From positions 693,033 through 757,032 of the forward strand of contig NZ_QUHC01000002.1 in the NCBI RefSeq assembly GCF_003479425.1: DNA of 64,000 nt, in the 5' to 3' direction. The position numbers and the translations under genes were made by a program. The stretch is from Odoribacter sp. AF15-53 (GTDB lineage Bacteria > Bacteroidota > Bacteroidia > Bacteroidales > Marinifilaceae). Positions 9,903 through 17,393 of this stretch are shown one piece after another. The notes beneath the pieces are model-generated. The model was given only the letters and a program-made list of their open reading frames with translations, did no database searches and was not told the DNA's origin. Every line of letters starts with the position of its first letter. Position 1 is the stretch's first letter.

Positions 9903-10319
9903 TTATTGAATCTCACCTTTTTCCTCATCCGGCAACACGTTATCCAGCCGGTATTCCAACGCCTTCACCGAAATAAGAATCTCTTTCACCGATATTCCCA
10001 ACGAGATCACCAGAAGCAACAACGACAATCCGAAAGTATACACCGCTATCGTCTGCAAACCGATATAAATAAAGAACGTGCATATCACGCAAAGCAACAG
10101 GCTCATCACCCCGTATATCTGCATCGACCGGGCCATGTAAAGCCGCTTGCGCAAGTTATCAATCTGCAATTTCGTCATCGCATTCGGACGACTCTCGTGT
10201 TCCCCTTTCAAATTCCGAATCACCTGGGCATACGCCAGAAAACGATTGGTATACGCCAACATGATAAGCGATATAGCGGAAAACAAAATAGAAGGGGTCG
10301 TTAATGTCAACTCTTCCAT
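9903..10319 (-). CDS. DUF2721 family membrane protein
   Basis: A 138-residue inner-membrane protein with three predicted membrane segments: about 9-28 (SILFSAISLIMLAYTNRFL), about 70-90 (GVMSLLLCVICTFFIYIGL) and about 93-113 (AVYTFGLSLLLLVISLGI). Between the first two lies a charged loop with LKGEHESRPNAMTKLQIDNL, typical of DUF2721. The family has no known function. It is the last gene of the gnd-zwf-patatin operon, starting 4 bases after the patatin stop, so it is expressed with the oxidative pentose phosphate enzymes; whether there is a functional link is unknown. Confidence 0.8.
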   Translation of the reverse strand: MEELTLTTPSILFSAISLIMLAYTNRFLAYAQVIRNLKGEHESRPNAMTKLQIDNLRKRLYMARSMQIYGVMSLLLCVICTFFIYIGLQTIAVYTFGLSLLLLVISLGISVKEILISVKALEYRLDNVLPDEEKGEIQ

Positions 10320-10323
10320 ACAA

Positions 10324-11160
10324 TCAAATCATTAATGCCTTCCGGGCACATTCATACCCTTCATTATACAAACCAGTCAATTTCTCCACGTCTTGTTCGA
10401 TACGGTCGACAACCAGCGGCTTTTCGGGACGGATAACGATCGCTTTCCCCTCCTCCTCCAGCTTCTCCACGAAATCAAGCGTCTCGTTATAATGTTTATT
10501 CTTTATCCTCAGACTCTCCCGCAAAGCCGGGTACTTACGGTACATAAACCAAGGGACCGACTTCTCCGCCTCGTCCTTCCTGTACCCTTTGTTACGAGTC
10601 AAAACTATCACGTTCCGCTCGAACCCGTCCGCTATCGCCTTCCGAATCGGAATCGCATCACAAATCCCCCCGTCCAACATAGGTTCATCGTCCACGTAAG
10701 AGATCGGACACACGAAAGGTAAACTACAAGATGCCCGGCAAATATTCAACAGCCGTACCGGATCATGCTTCTCCTCGAAATAATTCGCTTCTCCCGTCCG
10801 GCAGTTACTTGTCACCATGACAAAACGTTCGGGCGAACCGAAATAAGTATCGTAATCATACGGGATAATCCGGGTCGGAAACGCATCAAAAATCAGGTCA
10901 AAATCCATGATACTCCTCTTCGTGAAGAAATACTTCACCCCGATATAATGATATTTATCCAGCAAATCAATATTGCATATCTTTGCCCTCCCCCGTTGTC
11001 GGGAAGCATACGAAAGCCCGTTACAAGCCCCGGCAGAGACGCCTATCGTGTAAGGAAAACGAATATCATTATCCATCAGATAATCCAACGCCCCGGCAGT
11101 AAAAACACCCCTCATACCGCCACCTTCAAGCACCAATCCCGTGTGTGAATCTATCGTCAT
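10324..11160 (-). CDS. Patatin-like phospholipase family protein
   Basis: A 278-residue patatin-family lipid acyl hydrolase. It has the oxyanion-hole motif GLVLEGGGMRGVFTAG near the N-terminus, the nucleophile elbow G-V-S-A-G (serine at about residue 42) and the catalytic aspartate in MLDGGICDAIPI (about residue 165), the complete Ser-Asp dyad. There is no signal peptide, so it acts in the cytoplasm or at the inner face of the membrane; bacterial relatives include the YjjU/RssA type. The start chosen is ATG at 11160, which overlaps the zwf stop as ATGA and implies translational coupling; the frame extends only to a TTG at 11169. It occupies the slot where many Bacteroidetes have pgl, but it is not a lactonase of the known pgl families. 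Confidence 0.88.
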   Translation of the reverse strand: MTIDSHTGLVLEGGGMRGVFTAGALDYLMDNDIRFPYTIGVSAGACNGLSYASRQRGRAKICNIDLLDKYHYIGVKYFFTKRSIMDFDLIFDAFPTRIIPYDYDTYFGSPERFVMVTSNCRTGEANYFEEKHDPVRLLNICRASCSLPFVCPISYVDDEPMLDGGICDAIPIRKAIADGFERNVIVLTRNKGYRKDEAEKSVPWFMYRKYPALRESLRIKNKHYNETLDFVEKLEEEGKAIVIRPEKPLVVDRIEQDVEKLTGLYNEGYECARKALMI

Positions 11161-12659
11161 AACCAACAAACATTTTTATCTTCTTTCGAAACAGGAGGTT
11201 GTACATCCCAGACCCCGGTCAAATCAGGTCCCTCGCTCCCGGCAGGATACGTCAGCAAGCGTTCACCCGGATGCTCCTTCCAGTAATTCACGATCGGGTC
11301 GATAAACTTCCAGCTTGCCTCCAAAGCGTCATCCCGCGTGTAGAGCATTGAATCCCCGTGCATCGCATCCAGCAACAACCGCTCGTAAGCCCCCGGTAAA
11401 TAATTATTACATAGCGAGGCATACAAGAAATCCATCCCTACCTGTTTCACCGTGAAACCTCCGCCCGGCATCTTCAACCCGAACTTCAACATCACGCCCT
11501 CATCCGGGGTCATGCGGATAATCAACTGGTTGCAGGAAGATCCCTCGCATTGCCCTTGGAACAACTTGTGCGGGGTAGACTTGAAATGAATTACCACACC
11601 GGAACGCTTATCCTTCAAGCGCTTTCCCGTGTATATATAGAACGGCACGTGACTCCAGCGCCAGTTATCAATAAAGACTTTCAACGCCACGTAAGTCTCC
11701 GTGTCGGAATTCGGCGCCACGTCCTTTTCCTCCAGGTACCCCGGAACTGCTTCTCCCCTCGACTCTCCGGCCCCGTATTGAGCCCGGATAACATTGCGGG
11801 GAATATCCTCGCCCGTCCATTGTCGAAGCGACTTCAACACCTTCACCGTTTCGTCCCGGATAACTTCCGGCTCCATCGTTGCCGGGGACTCCATCGCCAC
11901 GAAAGCCAACAACTGCATCAGATGATTCTGGATCATATCCCGCAAAGCTCCCGTTCCCTCGTAATATTTCCCCCGCTTCTCGATGCCGAGTGATTCCAAT
12001 GCATATATCTCCACGTAATCCACGTAATTCCGGTTCCACAGGGATTCGAATATCTCGTTGGCAAAACGTAAAACCAGAATATTCTGCACCGTCTCTTTTC
12101 CCAAGAAATGGTCGATCCGGTAAATCTCCTGTTCACAAAATACCTGCAACAAAGATTCATTCAACGCCCGTGCCGTTTCGAGACTCGTCCCGAAAGGTTT
12201 CTCCACCACGATCCGTTGCCAACCGCCCCGCTCCTTCACACCGGACAGACAACTCCGCCCGATATATCTCGTGATCGCCTGTTGCGAATCCGGTGGCGTG
12301 GCCAGATAATACACCACCCGCATCGGGATAGCGTTTTCCTCCATCAAGAACATCACCCGTTCCCCCAACTCATCGGCTCCCTCCACGGGATCAAAAGACT
12401 GGTAGAACACTTTCTGCAAGAAACGATCGACGTCCTCCCCGTTTATCCCCTTCTCGCCTTTCAACTCTTCCAACATCACGCGGATAGACAACCGAAACTC
12501 TTCATCGCTCATCTCCTTTCTCGAAGTTCCCAAAATAACAAAACGTTCCGGCAACATCTGCCGCACGTGCAACTCGTATAAAGAAGGCATCAACATACGC
12601 TTTGTCAAATCACCCGATGCCCCGAATATTACTAAAACCTGATCTTCCGGTCTATTCAT
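11157..12659 (-). CDS. zwf: Glucose-6-phosphate 1-dehydrogenase
   Basis: About 500 residues; converts glucose 6-phosphate and NADP+ to 6-phosphogluconolactone and NADPH, the first step of the oxidative pentose phosphate pathway. The N-terminal dinucleotide fold carries VIFGASGDLTKRMLMP, the active-site signature is RIDHFLGKETVQN, and VVEKPFG is the other family hallmark. The start is uncertain: GTG at 12674 would overlap the gnd stop as GTGA, but ATG at 12659 gives MNRPEDQVLVIFGASG, matching the usual length of the leader before the GxxGDL motif, so it is preferred. It lies downstream of gnd and upstream of the patatin gene in one operon. Confidence 0.95.
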   Translation of the reverse strand: MNRPEDQVLVIFGASGDLTKRMLMPSLYELHVRQMLPERFVILGTSRKEMSDEEFRLSIRVMLEELKGEKGINGEDVDRFLQKVFYQSFDPVEGADELGERVMFLMEENAIPMRVVYYLATPPDSQQAITRYIGRSCLSGVKERGGWQRIVVEKPFGTSLETARALNESLLQVFCEQEIYRIDHFLGKETVQNILVLRFANEIFESLWNRNYVDYVEIYALESLGIEKRGKYYEGTGALRDMIQNHLMQLLAFVAMESPATMEPEVIRDETVKVLKSLRQWTGEDIPRNVIRAQYGAGESRGEAVPGYLEEKDVAPNSDTETYVALKVFIDNWRWSHVPFYIYTGKRLKDKRSGVVIHFKSTPHKLFQGQCEGSSCNQLIIRMTPDEGVMLKFGLKMPGGGFTVKQVGMDFLYASLCNNYLPGAYERLLLDAMHGDSMLYTRDDALEASWKFIDPIVNYWKEHPGERLLTYPAGSEGPDLTGVWDVQPPVSKEDKNVCWL

Positions 12660-12670
12660 AAATCTCGTTC

Positions 12671-14146
12671 TCACACATTATAAGTTCCTGAAACTGTCTT
12701 TCCGCCTTTCCCCGTCCAGTCGGTATGGAAAAACTTACCTCTCTCCGCATCCGTCCGCTCGTAAGTATGCGCCCCGAAGTAATCCCGCTGCGCCTGAATC
12801 AGATTGGCCGGTGAAATAAAATTACGCAGCCCGTCAAAATAACTCAACGCCGAGAAGAAACAAGGAGCCGCGATACCGTTAAACACGCAATCAACCACCA
12901 CGCCTCGCAATGCCGGAAGCGCCCCTTCCATCATCTCGTGGAAAAAAGCATCGAACAAAAGATTCTCCAAAGCCCGGTTCTTCGTGTACGCCTGGGTAAT
13001 CCTCTCCAAGAACACGGAACGAATAATACATCCTTTTCTCCATATCTTGGCAATCGTCCCGTAATCCAAATCCCAGCCGTAACGCTCGGAAGCCCGGCGC
13101 ATCAACGAGAACCCCTGCGCGTAAGAAATCAACTTCGCGGCATAGAGAGCATCCCGCACGGCTTCAATCCCGGAAGTGTTCAACTTGATACAAGCCTCCA
13201 TATCACCAACCTTTCCCGCCGGGTATTGCACGGAAGCTCTTTCCCGCTCACGTACCAACGTCGACATGAATCGGGCAAACACGGCCTCGGATACCAGCGT
13301 CAACGGATCGCCCTCATCCAACGCGGCCATCACGCTCCATTTCCCCGTTCCTTTCTGTCCGGCAACATCCAAGATATGATCCAACAGATAATCCCCATTC
13401 TCTTCCTTGTAACGCAATATATGTGACGTGATCTCGATCAGGAAACTATTCAACTCTCCCCGGTTCCACAACTCGAAAATATCTCCCAACCCGTCATTAT
13501 CCAACCCGGTTCTCTTCTTCAGTATTGAATAAGCCTCCGCGATCAACTCCATATCCCCGTACTCGATACCGTTATGCACCATCTTCACGTAATGTCCGGC
13601 ACCACCGGGCCCCATCCACTCGCAACAAGGCGAACCGTCTTCCAACTTCGCCGCGATCGCTTGTAATATATCCTTCACCAAAGGCCACGCGGTCACGGAA
13701 CCTCCCGGCATGATCGAGGGACCGTTCAACGCACCCTCTTCTCCCCCGGAAATCCCGGCCCCGATAAAATAGAGCCCTTTCTCCTCCAACATCTTCACCC
13801 GACGTTCCGTGTCGTGGAAATCCGAATTTCCCCCGTCGATAATAACATCCCCCGGCGAAAGCCACGGTACTAACTGATCAATCAACTCGTCCACCGGGTT
13901 CCCGGCCTTCACCATCAACATGATCTTTCGCGGCAAACGGATCGACTCCACGAACTCCTCGATCGTGTACGTCCCGTGGAAACGCTTCCCTTTTCCCCGT
14001 CCCTCCACGAAACGGGTTACAACACTCTCCCGATCGGGATGCACCCGGTTATAAACAGAAACCGTGTACCCCTTGTTCTCCAGATTCAAGGCCAGATTCT
14101 CACCCATTACTGCCAACCCGATCAATCCTATATCTGATATTTGCAT
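12671..14146 (-). CDS. gnd: 6-phosphogluconate dehydrogenase, decarboxylating
   Basis: A 491-residue enzyme giving ribulose 5-phosphate, CO2 and NADPH from 6-phosphogluconate. The N-terminal Rossmann motif is GLIGLAVMGENLALN, followed by YNR at the NADP-binding site, VIDGGNSDFHDTERR, GGEEGALNGPSIMPGG (the substrate-binding signature) and KMVHNGIEYGDMELIAEAY with the catalytic Lys and Asn. The all-helical C-terminal domain is complete (YFGAHTYERTD, FHTDWTG). It is the first gene of the gnd-zwf-patatin-DUF2721 operon; the following zwf frame touches its stop. Confidence 0.96.
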   Translation of the reverse strand: MQISDIGLIGLAVMGENLALNLENKGYTVSVYNRVHPDRESVVTRFVEGRGKGKRFHGTYTIEEFVESIRLPRKIMLMVKAGNPVDELIDQLVPWLSPGDVIIDGGNSDFHDTERRVKMLEEKGLYFIGAGISGGEEGALNGPSIMPGGSVTAWPLVKDILQAIAAKLEDGSPCCEWMGPGGAGHYVKMVHNGIEYGDMELIAEAYSILKKRTGLDNDGLGDIFELWNRGELNSFLIEITSHILRYKEENGDYLLDHILDVAGQKGTGKWSVMAALDEGDPLTLVSEAVFARFMSTLVRERERASVQYPAGKVGDMEACIKLNTSGIEAVRDALYAAKLISYAQGFSLMRRASERYGWDLDYGTIAKIWRKGCIIRSVFLERITQAYTKNRALENLLFDAFFHEMMEGALPALRGVVVDCVFNGIAAPCFFSALSYFDGLRNFISPANLIQAQRDYFGAHTYERTDAERGKFFHTDWTGKGGKTVSGTYNV

Positions 14147-14274
14147 AATAACATATATTTATTCGTAACGATGTTTTACGATATTTCCAATTAATTTGTT
14201 CTCTTTTATACTACAATATCTATACCGAATCAAAAAAATGTCTAAAAAACAGGGAATATCAACACCCCGTTCCC

Positions 14275-15183
14275 CTAATAATCCGCTAAATCCCAAAACA
14301 TCGAGGTACTCAAATACTTTTCCGCACGATCGGGGAAAATCACCACAATATTCCCCACATCAATCCGTTCAGCCGTCCGTAAGGCAGCCACCATGGCAGC
14401 CCCGCTACTCATCCCGGCAAATATCCCCTCTCGTGCAATAATCTCACGTGCCATGCGAATTGCCTCCTCGCTCTCCACCATGATCTGTATATCAATTCGT
14501 GACGGATCGTAAATCGCCGGAACAATAGCTTCCTCCATGTTCTTCAAGCCCTGGATGTAATGCCCTTTCACCGGGTGAGCACACACGACCTTTATATCCG
14601 GCTTACACCTCTTCAAGAAACGGGATACCCCCATGATCGTTCCGGAAGTCCCCAAAGCACTCACCAGATAATCAATCTCCCCTTCCGTCTGCTGCCATAT
14701 CTCGATAGCCGTATTCTCGTAATGAGCCTGATAATTACCGGCATTACTAAACTGATCCGGCATAAAATACTTTCCGGGATTCTCCGCCACGAGTTGATGC
14801 GCCCGCCGAATAGCCCCGTCCGTCCCTTCCGCCGCGGGAGTCAGGATCACGTTACCACCGTACGAACGGATAATCTTTCGACGTTCCACGGACACAGCCT
14901 CGCTCATCACGATTTCCACGGGATACCCCTTCACGATCCCGATGATGGCCAACCCGATCCCCGTGTTCCCCGAAGTCGGTTCGATGATCGTTTTCCCCGG
15001 TACTAACCGTCCCTCTCGTTCCGCCTGTTCGATCATCTGCAAAGCGATACGATCTTTAATACTCCCCGTGGGATTGAACCCCTCCAACTTAGCGTAAATA
15101 TTCACCCGAGGATTCAGATTAAAATTGTTAATACGCACCATAGGGGTATTCCCTATGGTTTCAAGAATGTTATTCTTTACCAT
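14275..15183 (-). CDS. cysK: Cysteine synthase (O-acetylserine sulfhydrylase), PLP-dependent
   Basis: A 302-residue fold-type II PLP enzyme making L-cysteine from O-acetyl-L-serine and sulfide. The PLP lysine is Lys43 in FNPTGSIKDRIAL, the phosphate and substrate loop is EPTSGNTGIGLA, and the C-terminal half has SALGTSGTIMGVSRFLK, the PLP-phosphate loop. GSIKDR and the short length resemble CysM-type enzymes as well as CysK, so the isozyme label is uncertain. It is a single-gene unit with a 320-base leader. In that leader lies a small ORF with six successive cysteine codons (15352-15465), which strongly suggests cysteine-dependent control of this gene. Confidence 0.9.
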   Translation of the reverse strand: MVKNNILETIGNTPMVRINNFNLNPRVNIYAKLEGFNPTGSIKDRIALQMIEQAEREGRLVPGKTIIEPTSGNTGIGLAIIGIVKGYPVEIVMSEAVSVERRKIIRSYGGNVILTPAAEGTDGAIRRAHQLVAENPGKYFMPDQFSNAGNYQAHYENTAIEIWQQTEGEIDYLVSALGTSGTIMGVSRFLKRCKPDIKVVCAHPVKGHYIQGLKNMEEAIVPAIYDPSRIDIQIMVESEEAIRMAREIIAREGIFAGMSSGAAMVAALRTAERIDVGNIVVIFPDRAEKYLSTSMFWDLADY

Positions 15184-15351
15184 CTTTCAATTTTAGATTT
15201 ATGATTTTAGATTGACGTACCCTTCCGTGGAAAACGGAATTTGCCCATGATTAACACGCAAGTGATCTAGCAACAAAATACACGACTAAACCGGAAATCG
15301 TTCAATCACCGGAGTACGCGTAACTCTTATTAAAGAATGCTATTTACGGGA

Positions 15352-15465
15352 TTAACATCGAGACAGACAACAACAGCAACAACAAGCCCGGTTATTCCCC
15401 TTGAACGACTCAAAGCTCATGACCTCCACTTGAAATTGATGCCCGAAAATAATTGTTGTCTTCAT
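15352..15465 (-). CDS. Candidate cysteine-rich leader peptide upstream of cysteine synthase
   Basis: Not a known annotated gene. On the minus strand ATG at 15465 opens 37 codons: MKTTIIFGHQFQVEV, then MSFESFKGNNRA, then six consecutive Cys codons (TGT TGT TGC TGT TGT TGT), then LSRC and TAA at 15354-15352. An internal in-frame ATG at 15420 is preceded by GGAGG two bases upstream and would give a 22-residue peptide with seven cysteines. A TATATTTG promoter element lies at 15506-15513, about 40 bases before the first ATG, and cysteine synthase starts 168 bases downstream on the same strand. Codon runs for the end product of a pathway in front of its biosynthetic gene are the hallmark of leader-peptide attenuation; the attenuator itself is not obvious (only a short TTCCGT/ACGGAA hairpin without U-run is seen near 15225). 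Confidence 0.7.
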   Translation of the reverse strand: MKTTIIFGHQFQVEVMSFESFKGNNRACCCCCCLSRC

Positions 15466-15505
15466 AGATTCAAATTTGCAATTTGCCTTACAGCTATTTA
15501 TACCA

Positions 15506-15513
15506 CAAATATA
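15506..15513 (-). promoter_or_regulatory. -7 promoter element for the leader peptide and cysteine synthase
   Basis: CAAATATA on the plus strand reads TATATTTG on the minus strand, a perfect TAnnTTTG element. A TTG at the expected -33 distance was not found, so the promoter call is moderate. The gap 15184-15594 otherwise holds the leader ORF and an AT-rich repeat next to the cysteine synthase start. Confidence 0.45.
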
Positions 15514-15594
15514 AACAAATTATCTTATATTCGCGACGCCATTTGGAAATGGTTCATCCATTTTCAATTTTCAACTTTCAATTTTCAATTAAAT

Positions 15595-17232
15595 ATGATT
15601 TCAGTAGACGGATTAACAGTAGAATTTGGAGACAGAGCACTTTTTAAAGACATTTCATTCGTGATTAACGACAAAGACCGTATCGCCCTCATGGGTAAAA
15701 ACGGAGCGGGAAAATCTACCCTGTTGAAAGTCCTTGCCGGAGAAAGACAACCCAACCGGGGAAATGTTTCTTGCCCGAAAGACACGGTGATCGCTTATCT
15801 GCCCCAACACCTGATGACGCAAAACGAGCGTACCGTCTTCGACGAAACCGCACAAGCATTCGCCCATCTTTTCGAGATGGAGAAAGAGATTGAACGTTTG
15901 AACCAACAACTGACAGAGAGAACCGATTACGATTCTCCCGAATATTATAAACTGATCGAAGACGTGTCCGCACTGAGCGAGAAGTTTTATAGCGTAGACT
16001 CCACGCACTACGAGGCGGACGTCGAGAAAATACTCTTGGGGCTGGGATTCCAACGGGAAGACTTCAACCGCCCGACTTCCGATTTTAGCGGAGGTTGGCG
16101 TATGCGCATCGAATTGGCAAAAATGTTGCTCAAAAACCCGGACGTGTTGCTACTCGACGAGCCGACCAACCACCTCGACATCGATTCGATTCAATGGCTG
16201 GAAGATTTTCTCGTGAACAACGGAAAAGCGGTTGTCGTGATTTCCCACGACCGGGCTTTTGTGGATAATATCACCACCCGCACCATCGAGGTCACCATGG
16301 GACGCATCTACGATTACAAGGTGAATTACTCGCAATACCTCGTGTTACGCCAAGACCGCCGTATCCAACAGCAAAAAGCATACGACGAACAACAGAAGAT
16401 GATTGCCGAAACCAAGGAATTTATCGAGCGATTCAAGGGAACTTACTCGAAAACCCTGCAAGTGCAGTCCCGGGTGAGAATGCTGGAGAAACTCGAAATA
16501 CTGGAAGTCGACGAGGAAGATACTTCCGCTTTAAGATTAAAATTCCCGCCTTCCCCCAACTCCGGGAAATACCCCGTCTCGGCAGAGGAACTTACCAAAG
16601 ATTACGACGGACACATCGTATTCCGAAACGCCAGCTTCACGATAGAGAAAGGCGAGAAAGTAGCCTTCGTGGGACGTAACGGCGAAGGAAAATCAACCCT
16701 CGTGAAATGTATCATGGGAGAGATACCCTATTCCGGAAAACTAACCTTGGGCTACAATGTCAAAATCGGTTACTTCGCCCAAAACCAAGCCTCGCTAATG
16801 GACGAAAACCTCACGGTCTTCCAAACCATCGACGACGTTACCCCGCTGGAATTAAAGCACAAGATAAAAGATATGCTCGGAGCCTTCATGTTCAGCGGTG
16901 ACGACATAGACAAAAAAGTTAAAGTCCTCTCCGGTGGAGAACGAACCCGCTTGGCAATGATTAAACTATTGCTTTCCCCGGTCAATCTCTTGATCCTCGA
17001 CGAGCCTACCAATCACCTGGACTTGCGCACGAAAGACATCTTGAAAGGAGCCTTGAAAGATTTTGACGGCACCCTCATCGTCGTGTCGCACGACCGTGAT
17101 TTTCTCACCGGATTAGTTGAAAAAGTCTACGAATTCGGCAACAAGAAAGTCACCGAACACCTCGAAGACATCCAAGGCTTCTTGAGGAAAAAGAAAATGG
17201 AGAACTTAAAAGAAATTGAACGAAAAGCCTGA
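15595..17232 (+). CDS. ABC-F family ATPase (translation-associated, non-transport)
   Basis: A 545-residue soluble protein with two ABC domains and no membrane segments. Domain 1 has Walker A GKNGAGKST, signature FSGGWRMR and Walker B LLLDEPTNHLD; domain 2 has GRNGEGKST, LSGGERTR and LLILDEPTNHLD. Between them lies the charged linker (about residues 240-320, KAYDEQQKMIAETKEF) that reaches toward the ribosomal P/E site in ABC-F proteins. The family modulates translation, as with EttA, YbiT and Uup, and some members protect from ribosome-targeting antibiotics; this one resembles the housekeeping YbiT-like type. The frame is open further upstream to 15337, but that part is the complement of the Cys-leader and has no conservation; ATG 15595 gives the standard MISVDGLTVEFGDRALF opening. 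Confidence 0.92.
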   Translation: MISVDGLTVEFGDRALFKDISFVINDKDRIALMGKNGAGKSTLLKVLAGERQPNRGNVSCPKDTVIAYLPQHLMTQNERTVFDETAQAFAHLFEMEKEIERLNQQLTERTDYDSPEYYKLIEDVSALSEKFYSVDSTHYEADVEKILLGLGFQREDFNRPTSDFSGGWRMRIELAKMLLKNPDVLLLDEPTNHLDIDSIQWLEDFLVNNGKAVVVISHDRAFVDNITTRTIEVTMGRIYDYKVNYSQYLVLRQDRRIQQQKAYDEQQKMIAETKEFIERFKGTYSKTLQVQSRVRMLEKLEILEVDEEDTSALRLKFPPSPNSGKYPVSAEELTKDYDGHIVFRNASFTIEKGEKVAFVGRNGEGKSTLVKCIMGEIPYSGKLTLGYNVKIGYFAQNQASLMDENLTVFQTIDDVTPLELKHKIKDMLGAFMFSGDDIDKKVKVLSGGERTRLAMIKLLLSPVNLLILDEPTNHLDLRTKDILKGALKDFDGTLIVVSHDRDFLTGLVEKVYEFGNKKVTEHLEDIQGFLRKKKMENLKEIERKA

Positions 17233-17253
17233 TCGTTACCTCCCGGCTCAATT

Positions 17254-17289
17254 ATTGTAACAGATATTCACTGTAATATCCGTTACAAT
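17254..17289. terminator. Inverted repeat between convergent ABC-F and nagB genes
   Basis: Arms of 15 bases (ATTGTAACaGATATT and its complement with one mismatch) around a 6-base loop follow the ABC-F stop. No U-run follows on either strand, so it may be a bidirectional terminator of unusual form or an RNA 3'-end stabiliser. Confidence 0.45.
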
Positions 17290-17343
17290 AAATAACCTAC
17301 AACATCCTCTGCCCCTCAATTCGCCGCGGACAATATGAAGAAA

Positions 17344-17363
17344 CGGGGTCCCGTAAGACCCCG
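17344..17363 (-). terminator. GC-rich hairpin downstream of the NagB/PIG-L gene
   Basis: CGGGGTC pairs with GACCCCG around a 6-base loop, 30 bases beyond the stop of the minus-strand gene, and is followed on that strand by TTTCTTC. Probable terminator of the ROK-nagB operon. Confidence 0.55.
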
Positions 17364-17393
17364 CTCCAGCAAAAAAAATATAAAACACAACAT

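Noticed and set aside
12660-12674. GTG start for zwf overlapping the gnd stop
   Set aside because: Possible by coupling, but the extra five residues are not typical and ATG 12659 gives the expected N-terminus; left as an alternative in the entry.
15337-15594. In-frame N-terminal extension of the ABC-F gene back to 15337
   Set aside because: The extra residues are the complement of the Cys-leader ORF and do not resemble any ABC-F N-terminus; ATG 15595 gives the standard start.
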